This document shows positions 42,904-53,297 of a stretch of 64,000 nt of DNA, piece after piece (the first letter of the stretch is position 1; every line of letters starts with the position of its first letter). The stretch is from Aureliella helgolandensis (GTDB taxonomy: Bacteria > Planctomycetota > Planctomycetia > Pirellulales > Pirellulaceae). A program made the translations under genes and the position numbers. The stretch is from assembly GCF_007752135.1 (NCBI RefSeq), contig NZ_CP036298.1:7680501-7744500 (forward strand), given 5' to 3'. Under the pieces are notes generated by a model. That model was not told where the DNA came from, ran no database searches, and was given only the letters and a program-made list of their open reading frames with translations.

Positions 42904-45900
42904 TTAACCGTTAAATCCATCAAGATCCCGCTCGCGCGAGTAGTTGAAGAAGAATGCAGAAGCGTCGAAGCCATCAATGAAACCATCTTCGTCAACGTCG
43001 AACATACTGTCGTAGTTCGAATCCCCTTGGCTCGAGTTGTAGCTGAAGAAGAATCCAGAGGCATCGAATCCATCTACAACTGCTGCTCCTGTTGCATCAC
43101 CTCCATCAATCTCACCGAACAATCGGTAGAAGTTGTCAGCGGCTTCGTCGCCGAAGACAAAGTTTCCGCCTTCGCTGCCATCTTCGTCACCATCCAATCC
43201 AAAGCCACCAGAAAGAGAACGCACCAGGGCTCCGTTGATCATCAACCGATAGTTGCCGTCCATTAGGGAACCGGTGGAATCGACCAAACTGGCGTTAGGA
43301 GTGAATGTTAGCGTCAAGACCGTCTTCGAATTGGCGCCAATCCCAACCACTTCCGAGGCAATCATCACTCCTCCCACGGTTCCCGCCGTGCCGCTTGCAT
43401 CGGCCTGGCGAACGACTTGAATGGCACCAAATGCGTCAAATCCGGTTACTTGTTGATCAAACTCGACTCGCATGGTTTTCAACTTGGACCGTTGATTGGC
43501 GCCATCGTTGATCGTCACGGACTCGACCGTCGGCAAGTTCACATCAATCACGCTGACATTCACCATGCCCGTGGACTTATTCCCCACCGCGTCACTCACT
43601 TCAAATCGGAACGAATCCGCGAACACGTTGGAGTTCCCGTAGTTCACATAGACGATTTGTCCATCGTCGATCTGCTGCTGAGTGAAGGTTCCAATCTGCT
43701 GGGTCGGTGCACTGGCCAGCGCCACGAAGCCGACGGCAGGATTGGTAGTGATGTGATAAACGACATCGGCTGGACCGCTGATATTGTCAACACTCAGCAG
43801 CGAACTTGGTGTGATCACAGTCGCCCCTCCCATGCTGGCAGAGAGAAGGTTCGTCGTCACCGTCGGCCCCGACGTATCCTTCACGAAGGTGGCCATTGCG
43901 CTGGACGCATTTCCCGCACCATCTTGGGTGGTGACAGTCACATTGATATTGCCGTCGCTCAGCGAAGCAATATTTGCTGGCCCATTCAAGGTGAATGCTC
44001 CACTCCCATCAGCAGCGCCGACCACGGAAACAGTCTTCGTACCATCAGAGAAAACCACACTCACCGGACGATTGGCCTCGGCCTGACTGCCGGTAATGGA
44101 CACCGCACCTTGCTCCAATGCCGATACCACGCCGTCGCCAGCGATGGGTTGATCGATCATTGGCACCGTGGTAACGGTGTCCTTCGTTAGGGAAATGGTG
44201 TGCGATGCACTGTTTCCGCTTCGATCTTGTGCGGTGGCGGTCAGGGAGATTGGCCCTTCATCAAAGGCTGAGATATCGAAAGCCTGCCCTCCCAGAGCAA
44301 AGCTGCCAGCCCCTACCGTCACCACTTCCGTCAGGGTTTGAGTCCCATCGGAAATAGTCACTGTTACCTCCTGACCATTGACCGACATATTGTCCGTCAA
44401 ACTGCCAGCGACGTTGACGTTCGCCACTTGGCTGGAATTGATAACACCACCATCGACATGCGAGGTGAATGCCAAAGTTGGGGCCTCCCGATCCAAGACA
44501 ACTGTGACGTCGTCAAATCCGGTATTGCCTGCTGCATCCGTCGTTTCACCGATGACCGTAAGTGTTCCGTCCGAGAATGGCGACAGATCCGAAGCACTGA
44601 TTAACGCAGAAAACGCGCCGTTGGCACCAGCCGTCACATACTTGGCCAGCGAGACTCCCGAGGAGTTGAAAACGGTAATGGTCACTTCGGCATTAGGCAC
44701 GGTGGAACCCTCCACGGTCACCCCTGCAGCAGCCTCCTGCGCGTTGATCCGATCGTTTCCGGCGATCGGCGACAACAGCCCGAGTGCTGGTGCAACCGTG
44801 TCGATGGTTACGCGATGCTGCAAGTTGCCAGTCCAACTGGAATTACCTGCCGCATCCGTAACCTTTACTCGGAAATTGTAGAGTTGATCAGGCAGTGCGC
44901 CCGTTACATAGCTATACTCCGTCCGTTGCGGATTGATTTCAGCATCACCTAGCTTGGTGGAACCATTGAAGACTTCCACCGATTCGACTTCCGCATTGAA
45001 TGAAGCGGACCCGCCAGAGCCCAACGTTCCACCGGTGAGCCACAGAGTGTTGTCATTGGTAATGGAATTGTCTGCCAAGCTACCAACATCGTCATGAATT
45101 TCGATGCCAGGGACGAGCGGAGCTGTGGAATCGATGATAAATGACGTCGTGGATGTTCCGATGTTTCCAGATGCATCCACATTGCTTACTGAGACATTGA
45201 CCAAACCATCCACGAAATTGGGATGACCTGCGTTGGCATTGAGATTGAAGGTACCACTGAACTCTCCGGCGGCGTCGGCCCCTACGCTTAGCGTTCTGGA
45301 AACACTGCCGTCGGAAACCAGAATGCTGACCTGGCTATTCGCCTCCGCACCAGCCCCGCTAATGACTACCGCTCCCTTTTCACTTCCCACGACATAGCCG
45401 TCGCCTGCAATAGGAGAGTCGATCTGCAATCCAGGTGCAGCCTTATCGAGTTTCACCTCTTTGACCGCTACGGTTTCATTGCCCGCCGAGTCACGACTGA
45501 CCGCTGTAATCTTCAATCGATCTGTGTCGGTTAGGCCCGTGAGACCGGCAACGTTGTTGGCCAGCGTCCAAGCCCCCGTGGAAGCCTGTGCTACTACCGT
45601 CCGCACAACGTCTGGTGTATTCGGATCTTCATCCGAGAAAGTCACAGTCACCGGCATGCCTGGTTCCGCATGCGTACCGGCTACGATGACAGCCACCGCT
45701 TCTCCACCATTGATGACATTGTTGCCAGCAACCGGGTTAGCGATCATGATCTGGTCAATTTCGGTATCGAGTGCAAGATTGGCCGAATCAGTTCCCTGGT
45801 TTCCTGCAGGATCGAAATTGCTAACCTTGACTTCGATTGCCCCATCCTCAAGTGAAGCGAGATTCACCGAGGGATCATTCAAGACAAACTCACCAGCACC

Positions 45901-48900
45901 ATTGGACTGGACAGTTCGCACGATGTCAGGCGTCTGTCCAACTCCGGTCAGCGAATCAACAAACCGAACCTCAACACTCGAGTTTGGATGCGCGCCGCGC
46001 CCGCGAATGATCACGGAATTGGCTTCAGCCGCATTGACAACAGCATCGCCAGCGATGAGCCCCTTTTCCAATATCTCGATATTGGGATCAACTCGGTCAA
46101 GCTTGAATGTTTGCTGTGCGATCCCTTCATTACCAGCCACATCCTGATTGGTCACGACAAGCGTGATCGTGCCGTCAACCAACGCACTCGACGCTCCCAA
46201 ATCCAATTCGATGGTACCATCGTTCGCGACCGATACGCCAGAAAACTCTTGCACATGAGGATTCGGACTGGTGGAGTCGGTCAGCTTAACATTTACGGGT
46301 TTTGCTGAATCCCAACCAGAGATTTTGAATACGATTGCGTCTGTCTCATCCTCGTTGACATAGCCATCGCCGCTGATGAGACCGACAATTGCAATCCCTG
46401 GAGCAACCGTATCCAGCGTAATCGTGGTAGTCGCCGATCCAACGTTTCCGAAGCTATCAAAACTGGTCGCCGTTACGGTGACCGGCCCATCCGCCAGAGT
46501 ACTGAGGTTAGCCAGGGTGGTAGGCGAGTTGTAGGAGAGGCTGAAATCGCCATTGTCCGCCGCGGGCACGGTGCGTGTCACCGTCATATCGTTGACATCG
46601 GTAAATGTGACGACAACGGGTCGCGATTTTTCGGCATTCGTTCCTTCAATCAGAACGTGGCCTCGTTCTGCTAAATTCACCCGCCCATCGCCTTCGATGG
46701 GAGTCGTGATGGTCGGTACCGGAACCACCGTTTCCTTCTCTGCCAGGACTTGAGCAGTTCCCGCAACATTGCCTGCGATGTCCGTTCCGCTGGCCGAAAT
46801 CGCGATCGGTCCATCGCTCTGCAAAGAGATATCGAACACGCTGCTATACTCCCCGTTTCCATCAGCGATGGCAGATTGGGTCTGCGAGCCAACGGTGATA
46901 TCCACGGTCATGCCCGGATCCGCCCCTACCCCGGATATCGTTAGGGCTTCCGATTCTACCGCATTAATCTTACCGTCCCCGGCGATGGGTACGTCGATAC
47001 TTAGATTCGGTGCGATGGTATCGATCTGCAACGCAAAGGTATTGGACACGCCACTTTCATTACCTGCCGAATCGGTAACTTTGGCGGTGAATAGCCGGCT
47101 ACCATCATTCAACGCACTAGCAATTTGATAATTCCAGGTGCCGTCCGATTGTACGACTGTCGTTCCCACCGAGACACCATCGACGTAAATCCTGACGGTC
47201 GCCCCCACATTATTCGCCCAGGAATTCCCGCCACTGTTGTTTGCAACAGTTCCGTGGATTTTGGGCATATTCTCGTTAGTAAGCGAATTATTGGCCAAAC
47301 TACCAGCGACGCCCGCGGCGGTAATCACGGGTGCTGGCGGGATCACTTTGTCGAGCTGAAATTCAATGGCACTCGCTAACGGCGTGGATGGGTTCCCAGC
47401 TACATCAGACACCGTGGCGGAGATAATGCGAATAGTGCCGTTTGCCAAGGAACTGATGTCCTTGGGAGTCGTGGTGAACACCATCGTATTGTTGGGGCCA
47501 GCAACGACGGTTCCGAACAGATCAATGTCTGCGGTCCCGTTGTTCGCATCTCTCAAGACAATTTTGACCGTTTTTCCGATCATCGAGCCAGCGTTGGGGT
47601 GGGCATCATGGACCGTACCGGAGAATGAGACCTGTCCTGCTTCCTGAGCACTTACCATACTGTCGACCGAAGACAGATTAATCGACAGCGTCGGTGCAAC
47701 GGTATCTTTCTGTACGGTCTTTTGCGTTTGCCCACTGTTACCTGCAAGATCTGCGGTAGAGGCAACGATGGTCAGAGGGCCATCTGGCAGGCTACTCTTT
47801 TGAGCAGCGGATAATGTCCAAGAGAACGTTCCATCCGACTGGGCAAACACCCCTGAGGATGAAACCGATGCGCCAGGCCCACTGATCGTGATTTGCACAC
47901 CTTGGTTCGGATCCGCCCCTACTCCGGTTATCTTCAGAGACTCACTGGCATTGACCACATTATCCGAAGTGACGTCGTCCAAGGCGATGGTTGGCGCGGC
48001 CACATCTTTGGTGATCGTACGCGAAGCGAGTCCCTCGTTACCAGCGGCATCGGAGACGGTAACCTTTACCGAAATCGGCCCATCGTTCAGAGTCGTTATG
48101 TTCGCGGTTTGTGCATCGAATGAGTAGGCGCCGCCGGCGCCAGAGGAAACGGTCCGCGAGACAGAACTAGAACCATCCGAAAAAGTCACCTGTACTGTAG
48201 CACCAACCAGTGGACTTCCTCCGTTGTCAGTAACCGTTCCCGACAGAGTTACCGCGGAAGCTTCCACTTGGTTCACAAGATTGTTACCGGAAATAAACCC
48301 GTTGATAGTGACGACTGGGGCCGAGGTGTCCTTTTGAACCCCTAGACTCTGCGAGCCCAAGTTGCCCGCTAGATCTGCGGCGGTGATCGTGATCGTGAGT
48401 GGTCCGTCATTCAGGGAACGGACATCGATTGGGTTTCCGGCCAGCGTAAACGCGCTCCCGCTAGCCGTGATGGTACGTGCAATGGGAGCATTCACTCCGT
48501 CAGAAACCAAGACAGTCACTGAGCTATTGGGCTCCGATACCGTACCCGCGACGACCAGGGCGGCAGCATCGCTGTCGCCTAACAGTTGACCATCGGTGGG
48601 AGTGCTAATGACCAGCGTGGGCTGCACCGTATCCTTAGTCAGCGTTCGAGGTTGCGTCGTCGTACTATTCCCCGCGTTATCGACAGCGGTAACGGTGACT
48701 GCAATATTACCATCCGGCAAGCTCGAAAGATCAACAGGAGGACTCACATAGCTAGCACCGGCAACAGGCACTCCAGTGACCAGAATGCTAGCACCGTTCG
48801 AATGTTTGAAGAGGATATCGACCGTTCCGCCAACGATTCCGGTTCCGTCTGCTCCATCGGAGGCGATACCCGAAATGATGACCGCCGTTTGCTCCAACGC

Positions 48901-51900
48901 GTTGACCCGATTATCTCCCATGGTATTCGCGTCAATGGTCAAGACCGGTGCATCTGCGTCCTTCGTCAAATCCAGCGAGAACAGCGAGGAATTACCCGCT
49001 GCATCGGTGGTGGTGATTTTGAGCATGATTAGCCCGGGATTCAAACTCGACAGGTCCAACGAGGTGGCTGGCGCTAGGAGTTCGAATTCTCCAGCTGCAT
49101 TCGACATCACCGATTGGGTCACTGCGGGAGTTTGCGAAGCATTCGCACCCGTGTCGTCAATCGAAATGGTAACGAGGGTATTGGGCTCTGCACCTTCCCC
49201 AGCCAGCTCAATCGACTGCTGCTCGGCCGCATTGATGATCCCATCTGATCCCCAACTATTGGAGGTTAGGACTACCGGACCAGGAACGACCGTATCAACA
49301 TTGAATGAAGCGGTTCCAGTAGCGGAATTGCCGTGCGCATCGGACGTAGTCACCGAGACAGTAATGGGTGCACTTCCCGCGTCACCTCCAAATCCCTGTG
49401 AAACGAGATTGACTGCTGGAGAAGTAAACCCGCCCGAAGCGTTGGCCATGATCGTTCCTGGCAACGTATAGGAGTGCGCGCCCTGCGAGAACGAGATGGT
49501 CACCGGGCGATTGGGCTCTGCGCCTGCCCCTTGGATTACTAGATTTGTCGCTTCAGCTCGGTTAGCGATATTGTCGCCAGCAATGGGTGTAGAAATCACA
49601 GGCGTTGAAGCGGTTGTGTCCTTGCTGTAAACCGCGGTCGCACTATGACTGTTCCCCGCCGCATCCGTTGCAGTCGCCAACAGCGTTACATTCCCATCAG
49701 CCAGCGAAGTCAGGTCGACGTTGGCTAAGGCCCAATCTCCATTGGCGTCAACATTGGTAGTGGTCGTGACTTGGCTCCCGCCAGCGGAGAAGATTAGTGC
49801 AACGGTACTCGCACCATCCGCCTTCCCGGCGACTGAAATCGCCGATCCAATCACCTGTCCCGAAGCTGGGGCATTGATGGAAATACCAGGATCTACCGTA
49901 TCAACTTCGATCGAGCTCAATACATTCGAATCCGCTGATTCATTGCCTGCAATATCCTTGAGGGTCGCGTGAAAATCATAGGTATTGTCGGCGAGTGGCG
50001 CCGTGGTGATCGCCCAACTTTTGGTCGCTCCACTTCCGGTTGCTTGCCCCGTGCCAACCGCTACACCATTGGCATAGATTGTCACGAGTCCTGAAGCAGT
50101 CGTCGTGCCTGATAACCTAATCGTATTGTCATTGGTTAGTGCACCCGAGGTAATCGACTGAACGACTCCATTGGGATTCACACTAGCCGAAACAAGGGTC
50201 GGTGGTTGTGCAGGTGCAGCGCGATCAAGAGTAACCGATACGCTGGACGTACCAGCATTCCCGACGTCATCTTGCTGGGTAACGGTAATGGTCAGAAGTC
50301 CATCAACGGCCGTGGAGAGATCTGGACTGAACGAAAAACTCCCGTCTGAATTAAGCGTGACCGGTAGATTGGCTTGAACTGGCCCATTCGAATCGGAAAC
50401 GCTAAACACAGGAACGGAGGCCGCGTTCACATCACCACCTTGGCCAGTGATCGTCAGCGTCGGCGCTTCGTCAGCATTGATATAGTTATCGCCAGCCACA
50501 GGTGTGTTGATTTGAATCGCGGGAGCGGAAGCATCCTTGGTTGCGGTACCCGACACCACCGTTTTGTTGCCAAAGGAATCCGTATTGGAAATAGTGACCG
50601 TGATGGGACCGTCATTCAGCGCCCCAATATTGATCGGCGCGCTAGAGAACAAACCGCCGGCAACCGTCGCGAACCCCTGCGTGACGTTGACGCCATCCGT
50701 AATACTGATAGCCACCGACGTACCATTCTCACTGCTGGCACCACTAATGATCAAGCCGACAGCTTCGGCATGGGACACCACATTATCTGCGCCTCCCACC
50801 AAATCAAGGCTAAGTACCGGTGGGGTCTGATCGAGGACGACTGCTACCTGGCTGGTGCCAGGATTGCCTGCTTCATCTACCGACGAAACGATGATTTGCA
50901 CATTTCCGTCGGAAAGCGAGGAGAGATCGATCGTTGCTGAAAAATTTCCGCTTGCGTCCGCCGTTGCTCCAGGCGAGCCTTGGATTGTCCCTCCGGGACC
51001 TGTTGCAGAAATAGCGACTGCACCGTTGGGCAACGCTCCGGTTCCCGAAACCGTAACAACGCTCGTGAGTGCGTTAAAGGACGCACCGACAACGGGGCTG
51101 ACGATGGTTGGAGCGGACGGTGCTGAATAGTCGGTTACGATCGTCCTTGAATCGGATCCAATATTGCCGTGTGCATCCGAGGTGGTTGCCGTTACGGTAA
51201 GCTGGGCACCATCCGCTACACCGCTAAGGTCCACCGGAGTTGCAGTCCCAGGCCCCGTCCCGGTATTGTTGAAACCACCGACTCCGTCTGCAGTCACCGT
51301 CCGGCTGACAGAAAACCCTGCCCCGTCATCGAAGGTGATGGTGACTTCAGCACCAGCTTCGGCCCCCGTACCAAAGACCTTAACGGCCGTCGACTCCACG
51401 ATATTGATCACGTCGTCGCTGGAAATTTCCAAGGGCAGCTGGATGGGTGGGGCGACTGTATCTTTGCTAATCCAAGCATTTCGCTGCGCAGTCCCCGCGT
51501 TTCCCCCCACCCCAGAAACACTTACCGAAAGGGTGGTATCCAACATCGAGGAAACATCGAGCCCAGTAGCCTCCCAAACGCCACTGTTCACGGGCACTGA
51601 GCGAGTAACGGGGTTTCCGCCGCCGAGGCCATCATCCACAGTAAGAATGACTTGAGTCACTCCTCCCGAAGCGGTTCCAGAAATGGAGAAGGCATGCTGC
51701 TCCTGTGCATTGACGACATCATCCGACAGGCTGTTGCCCGTGATATCGACGGCCAACAACCGGCGATCCTCTAGCGGCTCATGAAGAATACTTCGCAAGA
51801 AGGAACGGCCCCGCGTAGGGCGATGATAGCCAGCAAACGCAGGTCTTCCCGGATTTCCGGCTCCAAACCAGCCTAAAAAGGCGCACCACATTCTATAGAA

Positions 51901-52086
51901 ACTACTGAACATCCAAGCTCCGGAAAGCACCGGAGTGCGGAACGCATTCTGCCACCACGCCAGCTTCTCTGCCTGCTGTCGCAGCGCCTGCTGTGTTGAA
52001 TTTGCGGCCTTGGCTCGAATTTTTTCGGCCTTGAGACGATTGCTTTGAAGACGAGCTTGGTCTTTTGTAAATCGACGCGATGACAT
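42904..52086 (-). CDS. Giant Ig-like repeat surface protein with dockerin-like C-terminus
   Basis: 3060 residues. The N-terminal 100 residues are a basic helix, a short hydrophobic patch and the motif 'HEPLEDRRLLAVDITG' (about 105), a LEPR-XLL-type element of planctomycete exported giants. Then come about 25 Ig-like repeats of 85-110 residues. Each typically starts 'D(T/K)xxPxxxIxxPxxGDxxVNxxEA', continues with 'xxISGxGAEPNxxVxV' and ends 'ADGPxxVTVTxTDxAGNxGT'. Near residue 2700 an NG2/cadherin-like unit follows ('IGTFTQQQIDDGQIVYVNYG'), then a 'VTINDGANQRSKLKTMRVEF' domain, and finally two dockerin-like calcium loops ('GDATGAAVVDGFDAS', 'DVDEDGFIDGFDASA'). It probably serves adhesion. The ATG at 52086 follows AAGGA. 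Confidence 0.93.
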   Translation of the reverse strand: MSSRRFTKDQARLQSNRLKAEKIRAKAANSTQQALRQQAEKLAWWQNAFRTPVLSGAWMFSSFYRMWCAFLGWFGAGNPGRPAFAGYHRPTRGRSFLRSILHEPLEDRRLLAVDITGNSLSDDVVNAQEQHAFSISGTASGGVTQVILTVDDGLGGGNPVTRSVPVNSGVWEATGLDVSSMLDTTLSVSVSGVGGNAGTAQRNAWISKDTVAPPIQLPLEISSDDVINIVESTAVKVFGTGAEAGAEVTITFDDGAGFSVSRTVTADGVGGFNNTGTGPGTATPVDLSGVADGAQLTVTATTSDAHGNIGSDSRTIVTDYSAPSAPTIVSPVVGASFNALTSVVTVSGTGALPNGAVAISATGPGGTIQGSPGATADASGNFSATIDLSSLSDGNVQIIVSSVDEAGNPGTSQVAVVLDQTPPVLSLDLVGGADNVVSHAEAVGLIISGASSENGTSVAISITDGVNVTQGFATVAGGLFSSAPINIGALNDGPITVTISNTDSFGNKTVVSGTATKDASAPAIQINTPVAGDNYINADEAPTLTITGQGGDVNAASVPVFSVSDSNGPVQANLPVTLNSDGSFSFSPDLSTAVDGLLTITVTQQDDVGNAGTSSVSVTLDRAAPAQPPTLVSASVNPNGVVQSITSGALTNDNTIRLSGTTTASGLVTIYANGVAVGTGQATGSGATKSWAITTAPLADNTYDFHATLKDIAGNESADSNVLSSIEVDTVDPGISINAPASGQVIGSAISVAGKADGASTVALIFSAGGSQVTTTTNVDANGDWALANVDLTSLADGNVTLLATATDAAGNSHSATAVYSKDTTASTPVISTPIAGDNIANRAEATNLVIQGAGAEPNRPVTISFSQGAHSYTLPGTIMANASGGFTSPAVNLVSQGFGGDAGSAPITVSVTTSDAHGNSATGTASFNVDTVVPGPVVLTSNSWGSDGIINAAEQQSIELAGEGAEPNTLVTISIDDTGANASQTPAVTQSVMSNAAGEFELLAPATSLDLSSLNPGLIMLKITTTDAAGNSSLFSLDLTKDADAPVLTIDANTMGDNRVNALEQTAVIISGIASDGADGTGIVGGTVDILFKHSNGASILVTGVPVAGASYVSPPVDLSSLPDGNIAVTVTAVDNAGNSTTTQPRTLTKDTVQPTLVISTPTDGQLLGDSDAAALVVAGTVSEPNSSVTVLVSDGVNAPIARTITASGSAFTLAGNPIDVRSLNDGPLTITITAADLAGNLGSQSLGVQKDTSAPVVTINGFISGNNLVNQVEASAVTLSGTVTDNGGSPLVGATVQVTFSDGSSSVSRTVSSGAGGAYSFDAQTANITTLNDGPISVKVTVSDAAGNEGLASRTITKDVAAPTIALDDVTSDNVVNASESLKITGVGADPNQGVQITISGPGASVSSSGVFAQSDGTFSWTLSAAQKSSLPDGPLTIVASTADLAGNSGQTQKTVQKDTVAPTLSINLSSVDSMVSAQEAGQVSFSGTVHDAHPNAGSMIGKTVKIVLRDANNGTADIDLFGTVVAGPNNTMVFTTTPKDISSLANGTIRIISATVSDVAGNPSTPLASAIEFQLDKVIPPAPVITAAGVAGSLANNSLTNENMPKIHGTVANNSGGNSWANNVGATVRIYVDGVSVGTTVVQSDGTWNYQIASALNDGSRLFTAKVTDSAGNESGVSNTFALQIDTIAPNLSIDVPIAGDGKINAVESEALTISGVGADPGMTVDITVGSQTQSAIADGNGEYSSVFDISLQSDGPIAISASGTDIAGNVAGTAQVLAEKETVVPVPTITTPIEGDGRVNLAERGHVLIEGTNAEKSRPVVVTFTDVNDMTVTRTVPAADNGDFSLSYNSPTTLANLSTLADGPVTVTATSFDSFGNVGSATTTITLDTVAPGIAIVGLISGDGYVNEDETDAIVFKISGWDSAKPVNVKLTDSTSPNPHVQEFSGVSVANDGTIELDLGASSALVDGTITLVVTNQDVAGNEGIAQQTFKLDRVDPNIEILEKGLIAGDAVVNAAEANSVIIRGRGAHPNSSVEVRFVDSLTGVGQTPDIVRTVQSNGAGEFVLNDPSVNLASLEDGAIEVKVSNFDPAGNQGTDSANLALDTEIDQIMIANPVAGNNVINGGEAVAVIVAGTHAEPGMPVTVTFSDEDPNTPDVVRTVVAQASTGAWTLANNVAGLTGLTDTDRLKITAVSRDSAGNETVAVKEVKLDKAAPGLQIDSPIAGDGYVVGSEKGAVVISGAGAEANSQVSILVSDGSVSRTLSVGADAAGEFSGTFNLNANAGHPNFVDGLVNVSVSNVDASGNIGTSTTSFIIDSTAPLVPGIEIHDDVGSLADNSITNDNTLWLTGGTLGSGGSASFNAEVESVEVFNGSTKLGDAEINPQRTEYSYVTGALPDQLYNFRVKVTDAAGNSSWTGNLQHRVTIDTVAPALGLLSPIAGNDRINAQEAAAGVTVEGSTVPNAEVTITVFNSSGVSLAKYVTAGANGAFSALISASDLSPFSDGTLTVIGETTDAAGNTGFDDVTVVLDREAPTLAFTSHVDGGVINSSQVANVNVAGSLTDNMSVNGQEVTVTISDGTQTLTEVVTVGAGSFALGGQAFDISAFDEGPISLTATAQDRSGNSASHTISLTKDTVTTVPMIDQPIAGDGVVSALEQGAVSITGSQAEANRPVSVVFSDGTKTVSVVGAADGSGAFTLNGPANIASLSDGNINVTVTTQDGAGNASSAMATFVKDTSGPTVTTNLLSASMGGATVITPSSLLSVDNISGPADVVYHITTNPAVGFVALASAPTQQIGTFTQQQIDDGQIVYVNYGNSNVFADSFRFEVSDAVGNKSTGMVNVSVIDVNLPTVESVTINDGANQRSKLKTMRVEFDQQVTGFDAFGAIQVVRQADASGTAGTVGGVMIASEVVGIGANSKTVLTLTFTPNASLVDSTGSLMDGNYRLMINGALVRSLSGGFGLDGDEDGSEGGNFVFGDEAADNFYRLFGEIDGGDATGAAVVDGFDASGFFFSYNSSQGDSNYDSMFDVDEDGFIDGFDASAFFFNYSRERDLDGFNG

Positions 52087-52254
52087 AGCGGTGGGTCCTT
52101 GGAATGCAGATTAATGATTGCTACTGGTGTGCGAATACCGCCCAAACCGGCTACTCCACAAATCCCTACAGGGAGGCGCAGCGCAGGCAATTCGACCATA
52201 GCCTAACCACCACACGAACTACATTCAAGCAAACAACCCCCATTCCCGCCACAA

Positions 52255-52292
52255 TCCTCAAAACAAACAGGGGGTAAACGCCCCCCCCCCCT
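52255..52292 (-). terminator. Terminator after the GDPD-like gene
   Basis: On the minus strand a G-run (complement of eleven C at 52281-52291) pairs with CCCCC (complement of 52270-52274) across a 6-base loop and is followed by the T-rich TGTTTGTTTTG. It lies 37 bases after the stop at 52329. The C11 run is also a likely hypervariable homopolymer. Confidence 0.6.
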
Positions 52293-52328
52293 TAAGAAAA
52301 GCCACAACACGCCTTCAGTGGCACAAAC

Positions 52329-53138
52329 CTACCTGTGGCGCAGAAAGGCGTTCAACCCTGGCAGATCGTCGGTGTTGATGAAGTCGACTTTGGACCTCTG
52401 CAGGACTTCCCATGCAGCCTGGGTGTCGGGAGTCCCCCAAAAGCGAATTAAACGCCCTTGGGCGTGACAGCGGTCGACAAGGTCCTTCAGCTTGTCGTAT
52501 TCCGCCGACGGGATCTCTCCCTGTCCCTTCCAGCGAAAGTGGTTTCGCCAATTGTCACTAATCAATGGCATCAGATGGGGCGGCTGCTGGCTACCCAAAT
52601 CACTCAGGCGGCCATCGACACCGGCAAATCGGAGTGTAGCTTTGGCCATCGCGTCGATCGGTCGGTCTCCGCTGATGATCACATTCACCGCGCGAGTCTT
52701 CGTTTTCCCCGCCTCAATTGAGGTGATCATCTCTGGGTATTCCGCGAGAAGCGCTTCGAGTGCCTGATACGTGGCTTCTCCGTCGGCTTTGAAATCGATC
52801 AGTAGGGTGATGGGCATGCCGTCGCCATACACGCTCCCAGCATGCTTTCGCACTCGCGTTCGCAGCGGCTCAAGATACAGGCCTTGAAGCGTTCGCCCCG
52901 GGGACAATTCGGCTCGCGAGTGAGCGACCAATAGTTGCCCATCGACCAGAAAGACATCTGCCTCGACGCTGCAGAAGCCATTGTCGAGCGCGTCGAGCAG
53001 AGGGCGATCATGCAGGTAGTCATTGTGGGCGTGAGCCTGGCGGTGGACGACCGTCTCCTCTTGCGCGAAGAGCGTTTCACTCAAGCACACAGTGCCAAGT
53101 AGAGCTAGCATGAGAGAGGTAGATACAGTGCGCAGCAT
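52329..53138 (-). CDS. Secreted glycerophosphodiester phosphodiesterase-like protein (AIM6-type)
   Basis: 269 residues. A signal peptide (1-25, ending 'LFAQ') precedes a PLC-like phosphodiesterase TIM barrel. The first catalytic His and metal site lie in 'QAHAHNDYLHDRPLLDALDNG', the acidic ligands in 'CSVEADVFLVDGQLLVAHS', and 'PITLLIDFKADGEATYQAL' gives the next strand. The ending 'VDFINTDDLPGLNAFL' matches the AIM6/GDPD-like branch. It would cleave phosphodiester head groups outside the cytoplasm, but substrate data for this branch are scarce. Confidence 0.85.
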   Translation of the reverse strand: MLRTVSTSLMLALLGTVCLSETLFAQEETVVHRQAHAHNDYLHDRPLLDALDNGFCSVEADVFLVDGQLLVAHSRAELSPGRTLQGLYLEPLRTRVRKHAGSVYGDGMPITLLIDFKADGEATYQALEALLAEYPEMITSIEAGKTKTRAVNVIISGDRPIDAMAKATLRFAGVDGRLSDLGSQQPPHLMPLISDNWRNHFRWKGQGEIPSAEYDKLKDLVDRCHAQGRLIRFWGTPDTQAAWEVLQRSKVDFINTDDLPGLNAFLRHR

Positions 53139-53297
53139 GTTTGGTTATCCGGAGAATTGCGTAGTTTAAATTGAAGCCAATCAGTCTAGCAAACTGTTCT
53201 CGACTCGTTATCAAAGGACGCCGAAAGATGACGCTACCCAGCCAGCCGAGGTGCGAGTTTCTCCTGACGGCAGGCGTTTTTTAGCCATGCGGAAGCC

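Noticed and set aside
43417-51655. Many long plus-strand open frames opposite the giant Ig protein
   Set aside because: They follow the codon bias and repeat structure of the minus-strand gene, have no domain and no ribosome-binding sites.
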